Positions 43,085 to 53,275 of a stretch of 64,000 nucleotides of DNA are shown piece after piece (the stretch's first letter is position 1; the number at the start of each line of letters is the position of its first letter). Origin of the DNA: Gammaproteobacteria bacterium (GTDB taxonomy: Bacteria > Pseudomonadota > Gammaproteobacteria > Steroidobacterales > Steroidobacteraceae). The stretch covers positions 1 to 64,000 of the forward strand of contig VBMV01000053.1 of the NCBI GenBank assembly GCA_005878835.1, written 5' to 3'. The notes beneath the pieces are model-generated. The model was given only the letters and a program-made list of their open reading frames with translations, had not been told where the DNA came from and ran no database searches. A program made the translations under genes and the position numbers.

Positions 43085-46000
43085 ATGCGATCCACTACCT
43101 ATAAGTCGGCCCTGATCAAATCGGGACTGGCGGCTTCCGTTCTCCTGCTGGCCAGCGGCGCGTCCTTCGCCCAGTCAGTGAGCCTGACGGCGGCCGCGAC
43201 CACCACCACGCTGCCCGACGGCTCAGTGGTGCCGATGTGGGGCTACAGTTGCAGTGCGGCCGCGGTTGCACCTGCCACTTGCGCGTCTTTGAACGCGAAC
43301 GCCGCCGTCGGGACGTGGTCGCCGGTGGTGATTACCGTCCCGCCCGGCAACCTGGCGATCAGCCTGACAAACAGCTTACCGGCGGCCGTGCCCGAGACGT
43401 CGCTGGTGATCGTGGGCCAGTTGGGCGGCGGCCTCGGAACAACCGCGTCTTCCGTGGCGAGTCCGGCTCACGCCACCCAGTCAACCACGTGGCCTATCGC
43501 GGGCGACGCGACCGGCCCGCAGAACGTGCCGCCACCGCAGGGGAACCGCGTCCAGTCGTTCTCCACGCCGGTGCTGCCGGGAGCTACGACGGCGCTGAAT
43601 TGGGTCGGCCTCAAGCCCGGCACCTACCTGATCGAGTCGGGCACGCACCCCTCGATCCAAGGTCCGATGGGCCTGTATGGAATCCTGGTTGTGACGACCG
43701 CGCCTGCCGGCACGACCGCGGGATGCGCATATCCCGGCGCCACCGCAGGGACCTGCGCGGTGACCTACAACGCGGAAATCCCACTGCTGCTCAGTGAGAT
43801 CGATCCGGTCCAGAACGCGGCAGTTGCCAAGGCCGTCACCCTGTCGGGCTTCAGCGAGACCAAGGTCTGGTCCGGCCTGCCAGGCGGCTGTGGAAATCCG
43901 GCCACGACGAACTCCGGTAACTGCTATCCGCCGGCCGTGAACTACACGCCGCTGTATTACCTGTTCAACGGAGTCGCGTTCGACAGCAAGTCGAGTGCGA
44001 CGAGTGCGTCCTACTCGCTCTTTGCGCCTCTGGCATCCACGGCGGCAACTCCGATCACTGGAAGCGTGCTGGTGCGCTTCGTGAATGCCGGCCTGCGCAT
44101 GCACGTGCCTTCGATCGTCGGCTCTCTGACCACGCCGGCAGTCGTTCCGACCGGCACAACGGCAGTCGCGGCCCCGGGGTTCAGCCTGGTTGCTGAAGAC
44201 GGCAACCCCCTGCCGGGTGTTTCCCGCGTGCAGAGCGAAGTCTTCCTCGCGGCGGGCAAGACCTACGATGTGAAGATCGATGTGCCGGCCGCCGGCGGAA
44301 CGGCCCTTCCAGTATTCGACCGCGAACTGAGCCTGTCCGCCAATTCGATCGCGCGCGATGCCGGGATGCTGGCTTACCTCAGCATCAATAGCGCTGCACT
44401 TCCCGCCGCCGCCACCGCGGCGTTCGCGGCTGTGCACGCCAACCCAGATACCTACAACTCGGTGATTGCGGGTCAGACGCTCACCGTGTCGGATCCTGGT
44501 AAAGGCGTAATCGCCAACGACATCAATGTGAGCGGCGTTCACGTCGTGGGTACCGCACCGACCGGACTGACGCTCCACCCGGACGGGACGTTTGTCTACA
44601 CGGCTGGCACGACGACTAGCTTTACCTACTGCGGTAACGGTGCGACCGCGGGCGCGGCATGCGCTCTCGTGACACTGGGCGGGGCGCCGATCGAGGCAGC
44701 CGCCGGCATCACGTGCGCGAATTCGGCATTCCCCTCGACGGTGTCAACCAGCCTGAGCATCAAACCCCCGGGCGTCCTCGCGGGCTGTAAAGATGCGGCG
44801 GGCTATCCGCTGACGGTCAACGCCGCGAGCGTGACGTCCTCTGGATTCGCCACGCTATCCGTCGATCCGAACGGCGGCTTCAACGCGACCGTCACCGGGG
44901 CGGGTGCGCACTCGTTCACCTTCAAGGCGCAGAACTCGCAAGGGACTGTCGCTGCCGCCGCCGCGACCGTGACGCTGACCTTCCCGGCCGCCACGAACCT
45001 CGCGGTGATCGTGAAGGATCCTGCGGGAGCCACGATCAGCGACTACCGGTGGATCATCGAGGAAGACCGCAGCTTCTACATCAACCCTGCGTGCACGACG
45101 AACCCCCCGCCGACGGGCTGCCCGACGGCAGCCAGCGGAATCGTTCCGACCTTCGGCACGAACTTCCACACCAGCTACATGCCGGTCGTGGCTGCAGGCT
45201 GCACCGGGCCGCTGTCCTGTGAATCGGGCCAGACCCTCGGCGGTATGGCAGCGGTGTGCGATGTGGGTAATGGTGTTTGCAGGACGGGCGCGTCACAACA
45301 GACGCCCCTGAATCCCGCGACGGTCCATCTGGATCCGACCAAGCGCTACTACATCTCGGTTATGCCGGGCGATGCGGCCAACTCGTTCGAGAACGTGAAC
45401 AGTTGTTTGGATAATCCCACTCCAAGTTGCGGCCACGGTATGGGCGGCGCCCCGATTGCCTGCGTGCCTGTGGCCCCGGCGGTTACGTGCACCGCGAGCA
45501 GCGCCTTCCCTGCGAACGTGACCGTGCTGGTGCAACCCAATCCCTTCCCGCCGTCGAAAGTCTCCGTGTTCGTGTTCGAAGACGACTTCCCGCTCAACGG
45601 CGAGCAGGATGCAGGCGGCGGAGTCGGCGTGCTCTCGCCGCAGGAGCCGGGCCTCGGGGGCTTCAACCTCACGCTGTTCGATGATGCCGGCGGCACCGGG
45701 GATGCGACCGGACAGATGACCTACGACATGTTCAACATGCCGTTATCGAACGGACTGGCCGGAACGATCGATCCGGCCACGGGACTGGATGCATGCCCGA
45801 TTTCCGGTTCGAATCAGAATCGGGGTTTCGATGGGACGCCGAGCCCAACCGGCATCACCGGCACGATCGTGACGTGCCCGAAATACGAAGCGGATGGCAA
45901 GACCCTGTCCCCGCTGGCGGGCCAAGCGGTCGTTTTCAACCTGATGCCCGGCAGATACGGCGTGGTGGCCACCCCGGGGGCCGACCGGATTGCGCGCGGC

Positions 46001-49000
46001 GAAGAGTGGCTCCAGACCAACACGCTGGACGGCCAGAAGGCGCACGATTCGTTCCTGCGGATCGGCGAGCCGGGCTTCTTCCAGGAGTACGGGCCGGCGG
46101 GATACCACGTGTCGATCGGCTTTGCCAACCCGGGGATCATCAACGCCCGCAAACAGTACGTCTGCGGCGGCACCGACCCGAGCAGCCCTCAGCCCGGAGT
46201 CCCCTACACCTGCAACAATACGGTGACCGGCACGGTCACAACCGAGCGCATGAGCCGCACCCCGGATGAGCGGCTCTACAGCAGCGGTGACAACGGCAGC
46301 TTCGCCTTCACCCAGTGCTACGTGAGCCTTGGGGATGCGGACGGGGAGGACTTCGCGTTCACCAAGTGCGACGCGAACGGGAACTTCAGGCTGAGCGGTC
46401 TTCCTCAGGGTGATTGGCGAATCACGGTGTTCGACCAGTGGAACGACATGCTGGTGGACGGCCTGTCGACGCCGGTACGGCTGGGCGGGGGAAGTACCGT
46501 CTCCTTCGACGGTGGCACCGGCGCTGGCCATTTCCCACAGTTTGCCATGAACCAGTGGCAGGCCAATATCTACACCAAGACCTTCTTCGACCTTAATGGC
46601 AATGGGATTCAAGACGGCAACGAAGGCGGTCTCACGCTGGTGTCGACCAACATTCGCTTCCGCGACGGCAGCTACTCCAATTTCAACAACACCGACCTCA
46701 CGGGGAACGCGGGCTTCAACGAGATCTTCCCGCTCTTCAGCTGGTACGTGATCGAAACTGATACCACGCGCTACAAGAGCACGGGCGTCCACGTGGTCTA
46801 CGACGCCGGCGGGCCGTCCGACGGTTCGGCGTGCGGGGGAACCACGGGAACGGTGTGCAGAAACTCCGACATTGGTCACTTCATGGCGAACACGGCCGAA
46901 CAGATTCCCCTGCCCGCGAACCTGCGGGTACCCGGCGCGAGGTACTGTACGAGCGCGGACTGCCCCACGGGCGACAGCGGAGGAGGCTCCACCGGCCGAG
47001 TCGATCCGCCTTTCTGGTTCGGCTCCGAGGGATGGCAGGGCTTTTCCGGGCAGAACAGCTACGTCGAATTCGGCAAGAAGCCCTATATCCCCGGCGAGAC
47101 CGGAGGCATCCACGGCGAGGTGATTTACGCCTCGACCCGGCCGTTCGATGATCCGGCGCTGCTGCTCCACACCAGCTGGACCCCGGACGTGCCGGGCGTG
47201 ACCGTCAACCTCTACAAGGAAGGCACGGCGCCGGATGGCATCACTCCGACCCTGACCCTGGTCGACCACACACAGACCAGCAGCTGGGACGCATGGGCGC
47301 AGGGCTTCCGTTCCGATGGCGTTCCCAACATGAACTGCCCGGGACAAGGTACGGCCAGCGGCACCAACGCCGATCTGTTCTTCTTCTCGCTGTACAACCA
47401 GCCGATGTACCTGGACTTGTACAACTCGCAGCACGGAGGAGCGGCCCCGACCGCGCTGCCGAACAACTCCCAGTTCAAGTGCTACGACGGCATGCACAAC
47501 TGGAACCAGGTCCAGCCGGCGCCTTACGACGGCATGTACTCGTTCCCGAGCGTCACGAGCCTGAGCCCGACCACCGGCAAGCCCACGGGCACCAACTGCA
47601 CGGGGTGCATACCGAACCCCGACGCGACGGATGCCTATCGGGTTGGTACCCCTATGCTTCCGGCCGGCAAGTACGTCGTGGAAGTGATCGTTCCTCCAGG
47701 CTACGAGCTGGTGAAGGAAGAGGACAAGAACATCCTGATCGGCGACAACTACATCGCGCCGGTGACGCAGCAGTTCGCGGGCCTCGGCAACATCTTCATC
47801 CTGCCCGATCAGGCGGAAGTTGCCGCGTACTACAACGCCAACAATCCGCAGAATCCGACCACCACTCTAGGTGCAACTCCACGGCACGAGGGCGACACCG
47901 GCAGTGTCGAGACCTTCTGGCCGTGCGTGGGCGCCTCGCGCGTCGTGCCCGACTACATCAGCCTGTTCCCGCAGTCCGGGGAAGTGGCGCCGTTCGCCGG
48001 AGCCACCCGCAACCTGTGCGACCGCAAGGAAGTGACGCTCACTGATCAGATGTCGGCGTTGGCGAAGTTCTGGATCTTCAGCTCCACGCACGTCGCCGCC
48101 CACTTCACCGGCATAATCACCGACGACTTTACCTCGGAATTCGACCCGTTCTCGCCGGCGTTCGGCGAGAAATTCTCGCCGCCCAACATGCCGATCTCGT
48201 TCAGGGATTGGTCCGGAACCGAGGTATCGCGCGTGTACTCCGATCAGTGGGGCGCCTATAACGGCTTGACCTACTCGACCTGGGAAGTCAACCCGCCGAA
48301 TCCGACCGGCTATGCGCCCACGATGATGGTCACCTGCATGAACGACCCGGGGACCGGGCCGACTCCGGATCCGCTGTTCAACCCGCAGTACAGCCAGTTC
48401 TGCTACGAGATCCCGTTCATGCCGGGGCAGACGCAGTACATGGACACGCCGGTCACGCCGACCTCCGCCTTCGCGGGCGCGGGATATAACAACCCCGACT
48501 GCGCCTACCCGGCTCTGACGCCGGCCATCGCCGAGGTGGATAGCAATGACGGAGTCGGACCCTGGGCAAGCGCAGCCGGAACCGGTCACACCCTCACGAT
48601 CAGGGCGCTGGGCGACCAGATGGTGCCCAACAATGCCTACGCGGGACCGGCCGCCACCACCGCACCCTTCAATCAGAAGAAGGTCCTCCGCCACTATGGT
48701 TTTGGAACGCAAGGAACGGGATCATCGGCGGTATTGAACGCCCTGAACCCCGGTGGCGGGACGATCTCGATCCCGCTGACCATCAGCAGCTGGAGTGACA
48801 CTACGATCGTCGCTGGGATTCCGAACAGCGTTGGTGCAAATCCGAACTTTGCGTGCGCAATTCAACAGCAAGCGCAATATGGAGGCTCGACTGCTCATTG
48901 CGGTCAACTGGTCATCACGACCTCCACGGGTCAGCAGTCGATCGACGCCGTGACGGTCACCGTCGGGGGCAAAGCTCCGACCCACGTCGCCGCCTCGGGC

Positions 49001-52000
49001 TCGATCCAAGCCGCGATCGATGCGGCCAAGCCGGGCGACCTGATCATCGTCGATCCGACTTGCGCTACGGCTGCTGCCCCGACGAGTCCGGTGGCGTGCA
49101 CCAGCAGCACCGCCGTCCACACCCAGGCTGCCCACCAGGAAATGTTGGTGATGTGGAAGCCGGTGCGGCTGCAAGGTGTCGGAGCGGCCTCCAGCCTCAT
49201 CAACGCGAATGCCCATCCCGCGGGCAAGCTGGACACCTGGCGCCAGCGGATCGATTGTCTGTTCGGCCTGGACCTCAATGGCTCGCCGACCACGTGGAGC
49301 AACGCTTGCGCAGCTGGCTGGTTTGGCTTCGTCGCCACCGCCAAGAATCCGCAGATCGACCGGCTCCCGCTGGAGGCCACTGTGGGCTGGGACGCCGGCC
49401 TCAACGGCAACCTGGCCGAGCTGTTGCAGGAGCCCTCACTGATGGGGGCGCTGGAAGGAGCAGCCATTACGGTGTTGGCGAAAGGCGTGGATTTCCACGG
49501 AGGCGATCCGTGGGATCCCACTCTGCTGGCCGGCTTCCCGACCGGCACGACGCTGCTCACGGCCGGTACCTGTGGAACCGCAGCCGGACCGAATCCGTTC
49601 CCGAGCAGCTTCTGGTGCAATCCGTCCAGCATCGACGGCCTGGGCATCACCGACAGCTCCCAGGGCGGCGGCGCCATCTTCGTGCACGGCTGGGGCCATA
49701 ACCTGCAGATCGCCAACGACCGGATCTACAACAACTCCGGAACGCTCTCGGGCGGGATCAACGTCGGGCAGGGTGAATTTCCTCCCTCGTACCTCGCAGG
49801 GAGCGCCACCAACGCGGCTCCCGGATCCTGCCAGAGCAGCCTTATCACTAATCTTCAGCTGCCTTACTGCCTCAACTTGAACGTGAATGTGCATCACAAC
49901 GCAGTCACGTCGAACTCTTCCACCGGCGACGAATTGTTCTCCGCGACGCCGGCGGGAGCAGGCGGTGTCAGCTTCTGCACCGGCTCGGACTTCTACAAAT
50001 TCAACTACAACTGGGTTTGCGGGAATCTGAGCACAGGGGACGGCGGCGGTGTCGGCCACATGGGGTTCAGCTACGGCGGTGACATCGAGCACAACTGGAT
50101 CCTGTTCAACCAGAGCACCAACCCGACGATCACCACCAATGGCGGCGGCCTCCTGATCATGGGCTCCGCCGATGTCGATCCTACTTGCGGCGCTACGACC
50201 GACCTGGATTGCGTGCCGGCCCTTGGCTCGGTTGGGCCCAGTGACGGCATCGGCCCCGGCCTGGTCATCAACGCCAATCTGATCATGGGCAACGCCGCCG
50301 AAAGTGGCAGCGGCGGTGGACTGCGTCTGCAGCACCTCAACGGCTCGGAAGTGATCAACTTCCCGAACGGCGCGGGCGTTGTCACTTTCCCGGGCCTCAG
50401 CGGGGCCAGGTCGCCGTGGTACTCCGCCACCGTTACCAACAACATCATCGTCGATAACGTGGCCGGATGGGACGGCGGCGGCATCTCCCTGCTGGATGCG
50501 TTGAACGTGAACATCATCAACAACACGGTCGTGTCCAACGACACCACCGCTTCCTCGGGAGTGCTGTTCAACACGATCGGAGCTCCTTTGGCCAGCGCGT
50601 CGGGCCCCACCTGCACGGCGAACTGCGGCACGAACTCCGCGCCGCAGCCGGCCGGCCTGGTGAGCATCCAGAACAGTGCGACTCTGGTGGCGAACTTGCC
50701 CGCCACTAACAGCACCACTCCAATCATTTGCCCCGCCGGGCATGGAGGAGGGACCGGTGCCGGCGGCGTTACCAATGGGCTTTGCAGGCAGGTCTCATAT
50801 CCGGAGCTTTACAACGACGTGTTCTGGCAGAACCGCAGCTTCCACATCGGCGTGGGCGCGCTCGGTGCGGGAACCACGAACCAGCAACACGTGGTCAGCC
50901 TGTACAACCCGACGTTACCGTACAGCGGGTCTCTGGGGACTGCGGCCGCGAGCCAGTCGGCCACCGGCGCCTGCGTCGCCGGAACGAGTTACTGGGACAT
51001 CGGCGTGCGCGGCGACACGGGACCGACCACCCATGCATCCACGTTCACGTTGAGCCCAGAGGCGTCGATCCTGAGCACCGGTGGCTATGCCGGTGGGGGC
51101 GCAGGCTTCAGGGCCAACTCGGGATCCAACCCGGCCGTTGTCAGCCAGTACTGCGACGGCTCGCGGATTCCGCCGGAATATCTGGCGGCCTGCCCGGCCA
51201 ACACAAGCTGCTCGGCGGCGGGCTACCAGGTGCCCCCGGGCATCTCCGATGCGACCGTGCCGAACCCGATCTTCAACCTGACCCCGGCCGCGACGGTGGA
51301 CGAGGGCAACAACTGGGTCAACATCAGCTGGGGCCCGCTGGCGATGACGAACCCGGTGACCAACGCTACGCTCGGCAACTACGCCCTGACAGCGGGTTCG
51401 CCGGCCATCAACTACGTCACGCCCGCCAACTCGGCCACGACTTACACGGCTGCGCCGGACACCGACTTCTTCGGCAACGCGAGGAAGACCAATAACGCGG
51501 TGGATGTCGGCGCGGTCGAGTTTGCCGGCGGCGGCGGCGGTGGGGCAACGCTGACTGCCAGCGTGGCACCGGCGTCGTTGGCATTCGGCAATCAGGCGAT
51601 CGGTACGGCGAGCGGGCCGCGGAGTGTGACGGTAACCAATACCGGCACCGCCGCGTTGGCCGGCGGGACCTTCACGTTCGGTGGCGGCACGCCGCAGCCG
51701 TTCTCGCGGGCGACCCTGCTTCAGGGCGGCCCTGGGACGTGCGGCGCAACGCTGGCCGTGGGCGCGTCGTGCACGTTCAACGTCGTGTTCACACCGGCGA
51801 CCGGGACGACTAACGGAACGGCGTTCAGCCGGACGCTGGCGGTGGCCTACACCGGCGCCGTGGTCACCGGTTCGCCGGTCACGCTGACCGGCACGGGGAT
51901 AACGGGAGGCACACTGACCTTCAGCAGTGCGAGCAATGGAACGCTGGCCACCGTGCTCGGTGTCCGCACCCTGACGTTCACAATCCCGACGCCGCGTGCT

Positions 52001-52279
52001 GCAGTCACCAGCGTCGTGACAGTGACCAACACGGGAGCCGGGTCGCTGTCGATGACCGCCGAGGCCCTGGCGCTCAACATTGGAGGCCTCTACAGCATCA
52101 CCGGCACGACCTGCTCGTTCACGGCGCTGCTGGCACCGCTAGGCACGTGCACGATCACCGTCAGTTATGCGACACCGGTCACTCAGCCGGTATTGCCCGA
52201 CATCGGAGCGATGACGGTCAGCAACAACGGTACCGGAACGACCGCCGGCTTTTCGGGATTGGCGCTGGTGGCGCGGTGA
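43085..52279 (+). CDS. Giant secreted multidomain protein C with cupredoxin-like N-terminus (set 1)
   Basis: The 3064-residue protein starts 15 nt after subunit B. It has a signal peptide (1-30). Two cupredoxin-like domains follow (about 30-210 with YLIESGTHPSIQGPMGLYGI; 280-440) that lack copper ligands but resemble MofA/MnxG-type modules. Next are an Ig/cadherin-like domain (about 455-645), a large beta region (655-1150), an SdrD-B-like domain (FFDLNGNGIQDGNEGG, about 1166-1181), a further beta region, and an IPT-like domain (about 1835-1960). A parallel beta-helix (about 1965-2540) is followed by a choice-of-anchor Q-type end (GSPAINYV...DFFGNARKTNNAVDVGAVEF), a Gly linker and two ASPM/Hydin-type domains. 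It is probably surface or extracellular. Domain names are from recalled motifs. Confidence 0.8.
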   Translation: MRSTTYKSALIKSGLAASVLLLASGASFAQSVSLTAAATTTTLPDGSVVPMWGYSCSAAAVAPATCASLNANAAVGTWSPVVITVPPGNLAISLTNSLPAAVPETSLVIVGQLGGGLGTTASSVASPAHATQSTTWPIAGDATGPQNVPPPQGNRVQSFSTPVLPGATTALNWVGLKPGTYLIESGTHPSIQGPMGLYGILVVTTAPAGTTAGCAYPGATAGTCAVTYNAEIPLLLSEIDPVQNAAVAKAVTLSGFSETKVWSGLPGGCGNPATTNSGNCYPPAVNYTPLYYLFNGVAFDSKSSATSASYSLFAPLASTAATPITGSVLVRFVNAGLRMHVPSIVGSLTTPAVVPTGTTAVAAPGFSLVAEDGNPLPGVSRVQSEVFLAAGKTYDVKIDVPAAGGTALPVFDRELSLSANSIARDAGMLAYLSINSAALPAAATAAFAAVHANPDTYNSVIAGQTLTVSDPGKGVIANDINVSGVHVVGTAPTGLTLHPDGTFVYTAGTTTSFTYCGNGATAGAACALVTLGGAPIEAAAGITCANSAFPSTVSTSLSIKPPGVLAGCKDAAGYPLTVNAASVTSSGFATLSVDPNGGFNATVTGAGAHSFTFKAQNSQGTVAAAAATVTLTFPAATNLAVIVKDPAGATISDYRWIIEEDRSFYINPACTTNPPPTGCPTAASGIVPTFGTNFHTSYMPVVAAGCTGPLSCESGQTLGGMAAVCDVGNGVCRTGASQQTPLNPATVHLDPTKRYYISVMPGDAANSFENVNSCLDNPTPSCGHGMGGAPIACVPVAPAVTCTASSAFPANVTVLVQPNPFPPSKVSVFVFEDDFPLNGEQDAGGGVGVLSPQEPGLGGFNLTLFDDAGGTGDATGQMTYDMFNMPLSNGLAGTIDPATGLDACPISGSNQNRGFDGTPSPTGITGTIVTCPKYEADGKTLSPLAGQAVVFNLMPGRYGVVATPGADRIARGEEWLQTNTLDGQKAHDSFLRIGEPGFFQEYGPAGYHVSIGFANPGIINARKQYVCGGTDPSSPQPGVPYTCNNTVTGTVTTERMSRTPDERLYSSGDNGSFAFTQCYVSLGDADGEDFAFTKCDANGNFRLSGLPQGDWRITVFDQWNDMLVDGLSTPVRLGGGSTVSFDGGTGAGHFPQFAMNQWQANIYTKTFFDLNGNGIQDGNEGGLTLVSTNIRFRDGSYSNFNNTDLTGNAGFNEIFPLFSWYVIETDTTRYKSTGVHVVYDAGGPSDGSACGGTTGTVCRNSDIGHFMANTAEQIPLPANLRVPGARYCTSADCPTGDSGGGSTGRVDPPFWFGSEGWQGFSGQNSYVEFGKKPYIPGETGGIHGEVIYASTRPFDDPALLLHTSWTPDVPGVTVNLYKEGTAPDGITPTLTLVDHTQTSSWDAWAQGFRSDGVPNMNCPGQGTASGTNADLFFFSLYNQPMYLDLYNSQHGGAAPTALPNNSQFKCYDGMHNWNQVQPAPYDGMYSFPSVTSLSPTTGKPTGTNCTGCIPNPDATDAYRVGTPMLPAGKYVVEVIVPPGYELVKEEDKNILIGDNYIAPVTQQFAGLGNIFILPDQAEVAAYYNANNPQNPTTTLGATPRHEGDTGSVETFWPCVGASRVVPDYISLFPQSGEVAPFAGATRNLCDRKEVTLTDQMSALAKFWIFSSTHVAAHFTGIITDDFTSEFDPFSPAFGEKFSPPNMPISFRDWSGTEVSRVYSDQWGAYNGLTYSTWEVNPPNPTGYAPTMMVTCMNDPGTGPTPDPLFNPQYSQFCYEIPFMPGQTQYMDTPVTPTSAFAGAGYNNPDCAYPALTPAIAEVDSNDGVGPWASAAGTGHTLTIRALGDQMVPNNAYAGPAATTAPFNQKKVLRHYGFGTQGTGSSAVLNALNPGGGTISIPLTISSWSDTTIVAGIPNSVGANPNFACAIQQQAQYGGSTAHCGQLVITTSTGQQSIDAVTVTVGGKAPTHVAASGSIQAAIDAAKPGDLIIVDPTCATAAAPTSPVACTSSTAVHTQAAHQEMLVMWKPVRLQGVGAASSLINANAHPAGKLDTWRQRIDCLFGLDLNGSPTTWSNACAAGWFGFVATAKNPQIDRLPLEATVGWDAGLNGNLAELLQEPSLMGALEGAAITVLAKGVDFHGGDPWDPTLLAGFPTGTTLLTAGTCGTAAGPNPFPSSFWCNPSSIDGLGITDSSQGGGAIFVHGWGHNLQIANDRIYNNSGTLSGGINVGQGEFPPSYLAGSATNAAPGSCQSSLITNLQLPYCLNLNVNVHHNAVTSNSSTGDELFSATPAGAGGVSFCTGSDFYKFNYNWVCGNLSTGDGGGVGHMGFSYGGDIEHNWILFNQSTNPTITTNGGGLLIMGSADVDPTCGATTDLDCVPALGSVGPSDGIGPGLVINANLIMGNAAESGSGGGLRLQHLNGSEVINFPNGAGVVTFPGLSGARSPWYSATVTNNIIVDNVAGWDGGGISLLDALNVNIINNTVVSNDTTASSGVLFNTIGAPLASASGPTCTANCGTNSAPQPAGLVSIQNSATLVANLPATNSTTPIICPAGHGGGTGAGGVTNGLCRQVSYPELYNDVFWQNRSFHIGVGALGAGTTNQQHVVSLYNPTLPYSGSLGTAAASQSATGACVAGTSYWDIGVRGDTGPTTHASTFTLSPEASILSTGGYAGGGAGFRANSGSNPAVVSQYCDGSRIPPEYLAACPANTSCSAAGYQVPPGISDATVPNPIFNLTPAATVDEGNNWVNISWGPLAMTNPVTNATLGNYALTAGSPAINYVTPANSATTYTAAPDTDFFGNARKTNNAVDVGAVEFAGGGGGGATLTASVAPASLAFGNQAIGTASGPRSVTVTNTGTAALAGGTFTFGGGTPQPFSRATLLQGGPGTCGATLAVGASCTFNVVFTPATGTTNGTAFSRTLAVAYTGAVVTGSPVTLTGTGITGGTLTFSSASNGTLATVLGVRTLTFTIPTPRAAVTSVVTVTNTGAGSLSMTAEALALNIGGLYSITGTTCSFTALLAPLGTCTITVSYATPVTQPVLPDIGAMTVSNNGTGTTAGFSGLALVAR

Positions 52280-52308
52280 GCCACTGCTAGGGCGCGACGG
52301 GTGAAGGA

Positions 52309-52351
52309 GCGACGCTGCTCGCAGCGAAGTCTGCGTGCAGCGTCGCGTTTT
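52309..52351 (+). terminator. Rho-independent terminator after gene C1
   Basis: GCGACGCTG (52309-52317) pairs perfectly with CAGCGTCGC (52338-52346), enclosing a smaller stem, and is followed by GTTTTA. It lies 30 bases after the stop of the giant gene. A second hairpin (CGACTTGCC/GGCAGGTCG, 52360-52379) follows. Confidence 0.65.
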
Positions 52352-52620
52352 AGGGAGCTCGACTTGCCTCGGCAGGTCGAACCCAGCAATAAGAACCGGC
52401 ACTACCGGTCGGAGGACCACACGTTGATCGGCTATCTGGCGCTCGTGCGCGCTGACTCCCAGGCCTCCGCCGGGGAGGCACAAGGATCTGGCGTGGCGGA
52501 TAGCCCCGCAACGCGCCGGGCGCCCAGATGCTGGCGGTCGTGGAGGGCGTGCTCAGCTATGATGATCAAGCAGCTCGTGCAAGGAGCCGGCGAGGAACAG
52601 CTGGCCGAGGTTCAAAAGCG
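52352..52620. other. Intergenic region
   Basis: After the terminator and the second hairpin there is about 240 bases without a supported gene. A frame open from 52528 joins the next gene, but the better start with a ribosome binding site is at 52621. Confidence 0.4.
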
Positions 52621-53190
52621 ATGACTATCGGAAGGCTTATACGGCTGTCCCTCGCGGGGGTCGTGGCCGCGGGGGCGGCGATGGCGCAGAGCAGCGCGCA
52701 GCCGCCGACAGACACCACGTCGGCAGCCGCCACGCAGGCGACGAAGTCCACCTCCAAGGCCGCGCCGGCCAAGGGCGGAACGAGCGCCTCGCCCGAGAAG
52801 CGCAGCACCAGGGGGATGCGCTATGAGCCAGACCGCTTCGCCGGGCGTGCCGGCACCTACTACCGGATGGTGTGGGGCGTGGATGGGCTGGTGGTGAAGT
52901 GGGCCGAATCCGGTGAGGTCATTCGTTTCAGCTATCATGTCCTGGACGCGGACAAGGCGAAGCTGCTCGGCGACAAGAAGCTCGAGCCCTCGCTGGTTGA
53001 TCCGCAGAGGGGCGTCAAGCTCGTCGTGCCGTCGCTGGAGAATGTCGGGCAGCTGCGCCAGAGCGCCCCGCCCGAGAATGGCAAGGCTTACTGGATGGTC
53101 TTCTCGAACAAGGGCCGGTTGGTGAAGCGCGGCGACCACGTGAACGTCGTGATCGGCGCCTTCCATGCGGATGGATTGGTGGTCGACTAG
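52621..53190 (+). CDS. Small exported protein of unknown function
   Basis: ATG 52621 follows GAGG. The 189-residue product has a signal peptide (about 1-22, ending AAMAQ) and an Ala/Thr/Lys-rich linker. A compact domain follows: YEPDRFAGRAGTYYRMVWGV, DGLVVKWAESGEVIRFSYHV, LDADKAKLL and VFSNKGRLVKRGDHVNVVIG. No family is recognised. It lies between the giant gene and the LolA-like and SCO-like genes, so it may assist folding, copper loading or secretion of the oxidases. Confidence 0.65.
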   Translation: MTIGRLIRLSLAGVVAAGAAMAQSSAQPPTDTTSAAATQATKSTSKAAPAKGGTSASPEKRSTRGMRYEPDRFAGRAGTYYRMVWGVDGLVVKWAESGEVIRFSYHVLDADKAKLLGDKKLEPSLVDPQRGVKLVVPSLENVGQLRQSAPPENGKAYWMVFSNKGRLVKRGDHVNVVIGAFHADGLVVD

Positions 53191-53245
53191 GTTCGGGGGC
53201 GAACCGCCGCCGGCGAGACCGGCCGCACAGAATCAAGGATAAATC

Positions 53246-53275
53246 ATGTCAAAATTTTCAACTGCCTATGTCTGA
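53246..53275 (+). promoter_or_regulatory. Nine-codon leader ORF
   Basis: ATG 53246, behind AAGGAT, reads MSKFSTAYV and stops with TGA at 53273-53275. The stop overlaps the ATG at 53268, an in-frame start of the LolA-like gene. This could be a translational-coupling leader. Confidence 0.35.

Noticed and set aside
45743-47497. Long minus-strand ORFs opposite the giant gene and other plus-strand genes
   Set aside because: High GC content produces long antisense frames; they are Arg/His/Val-rich, have no domain and no ribosome binding site.
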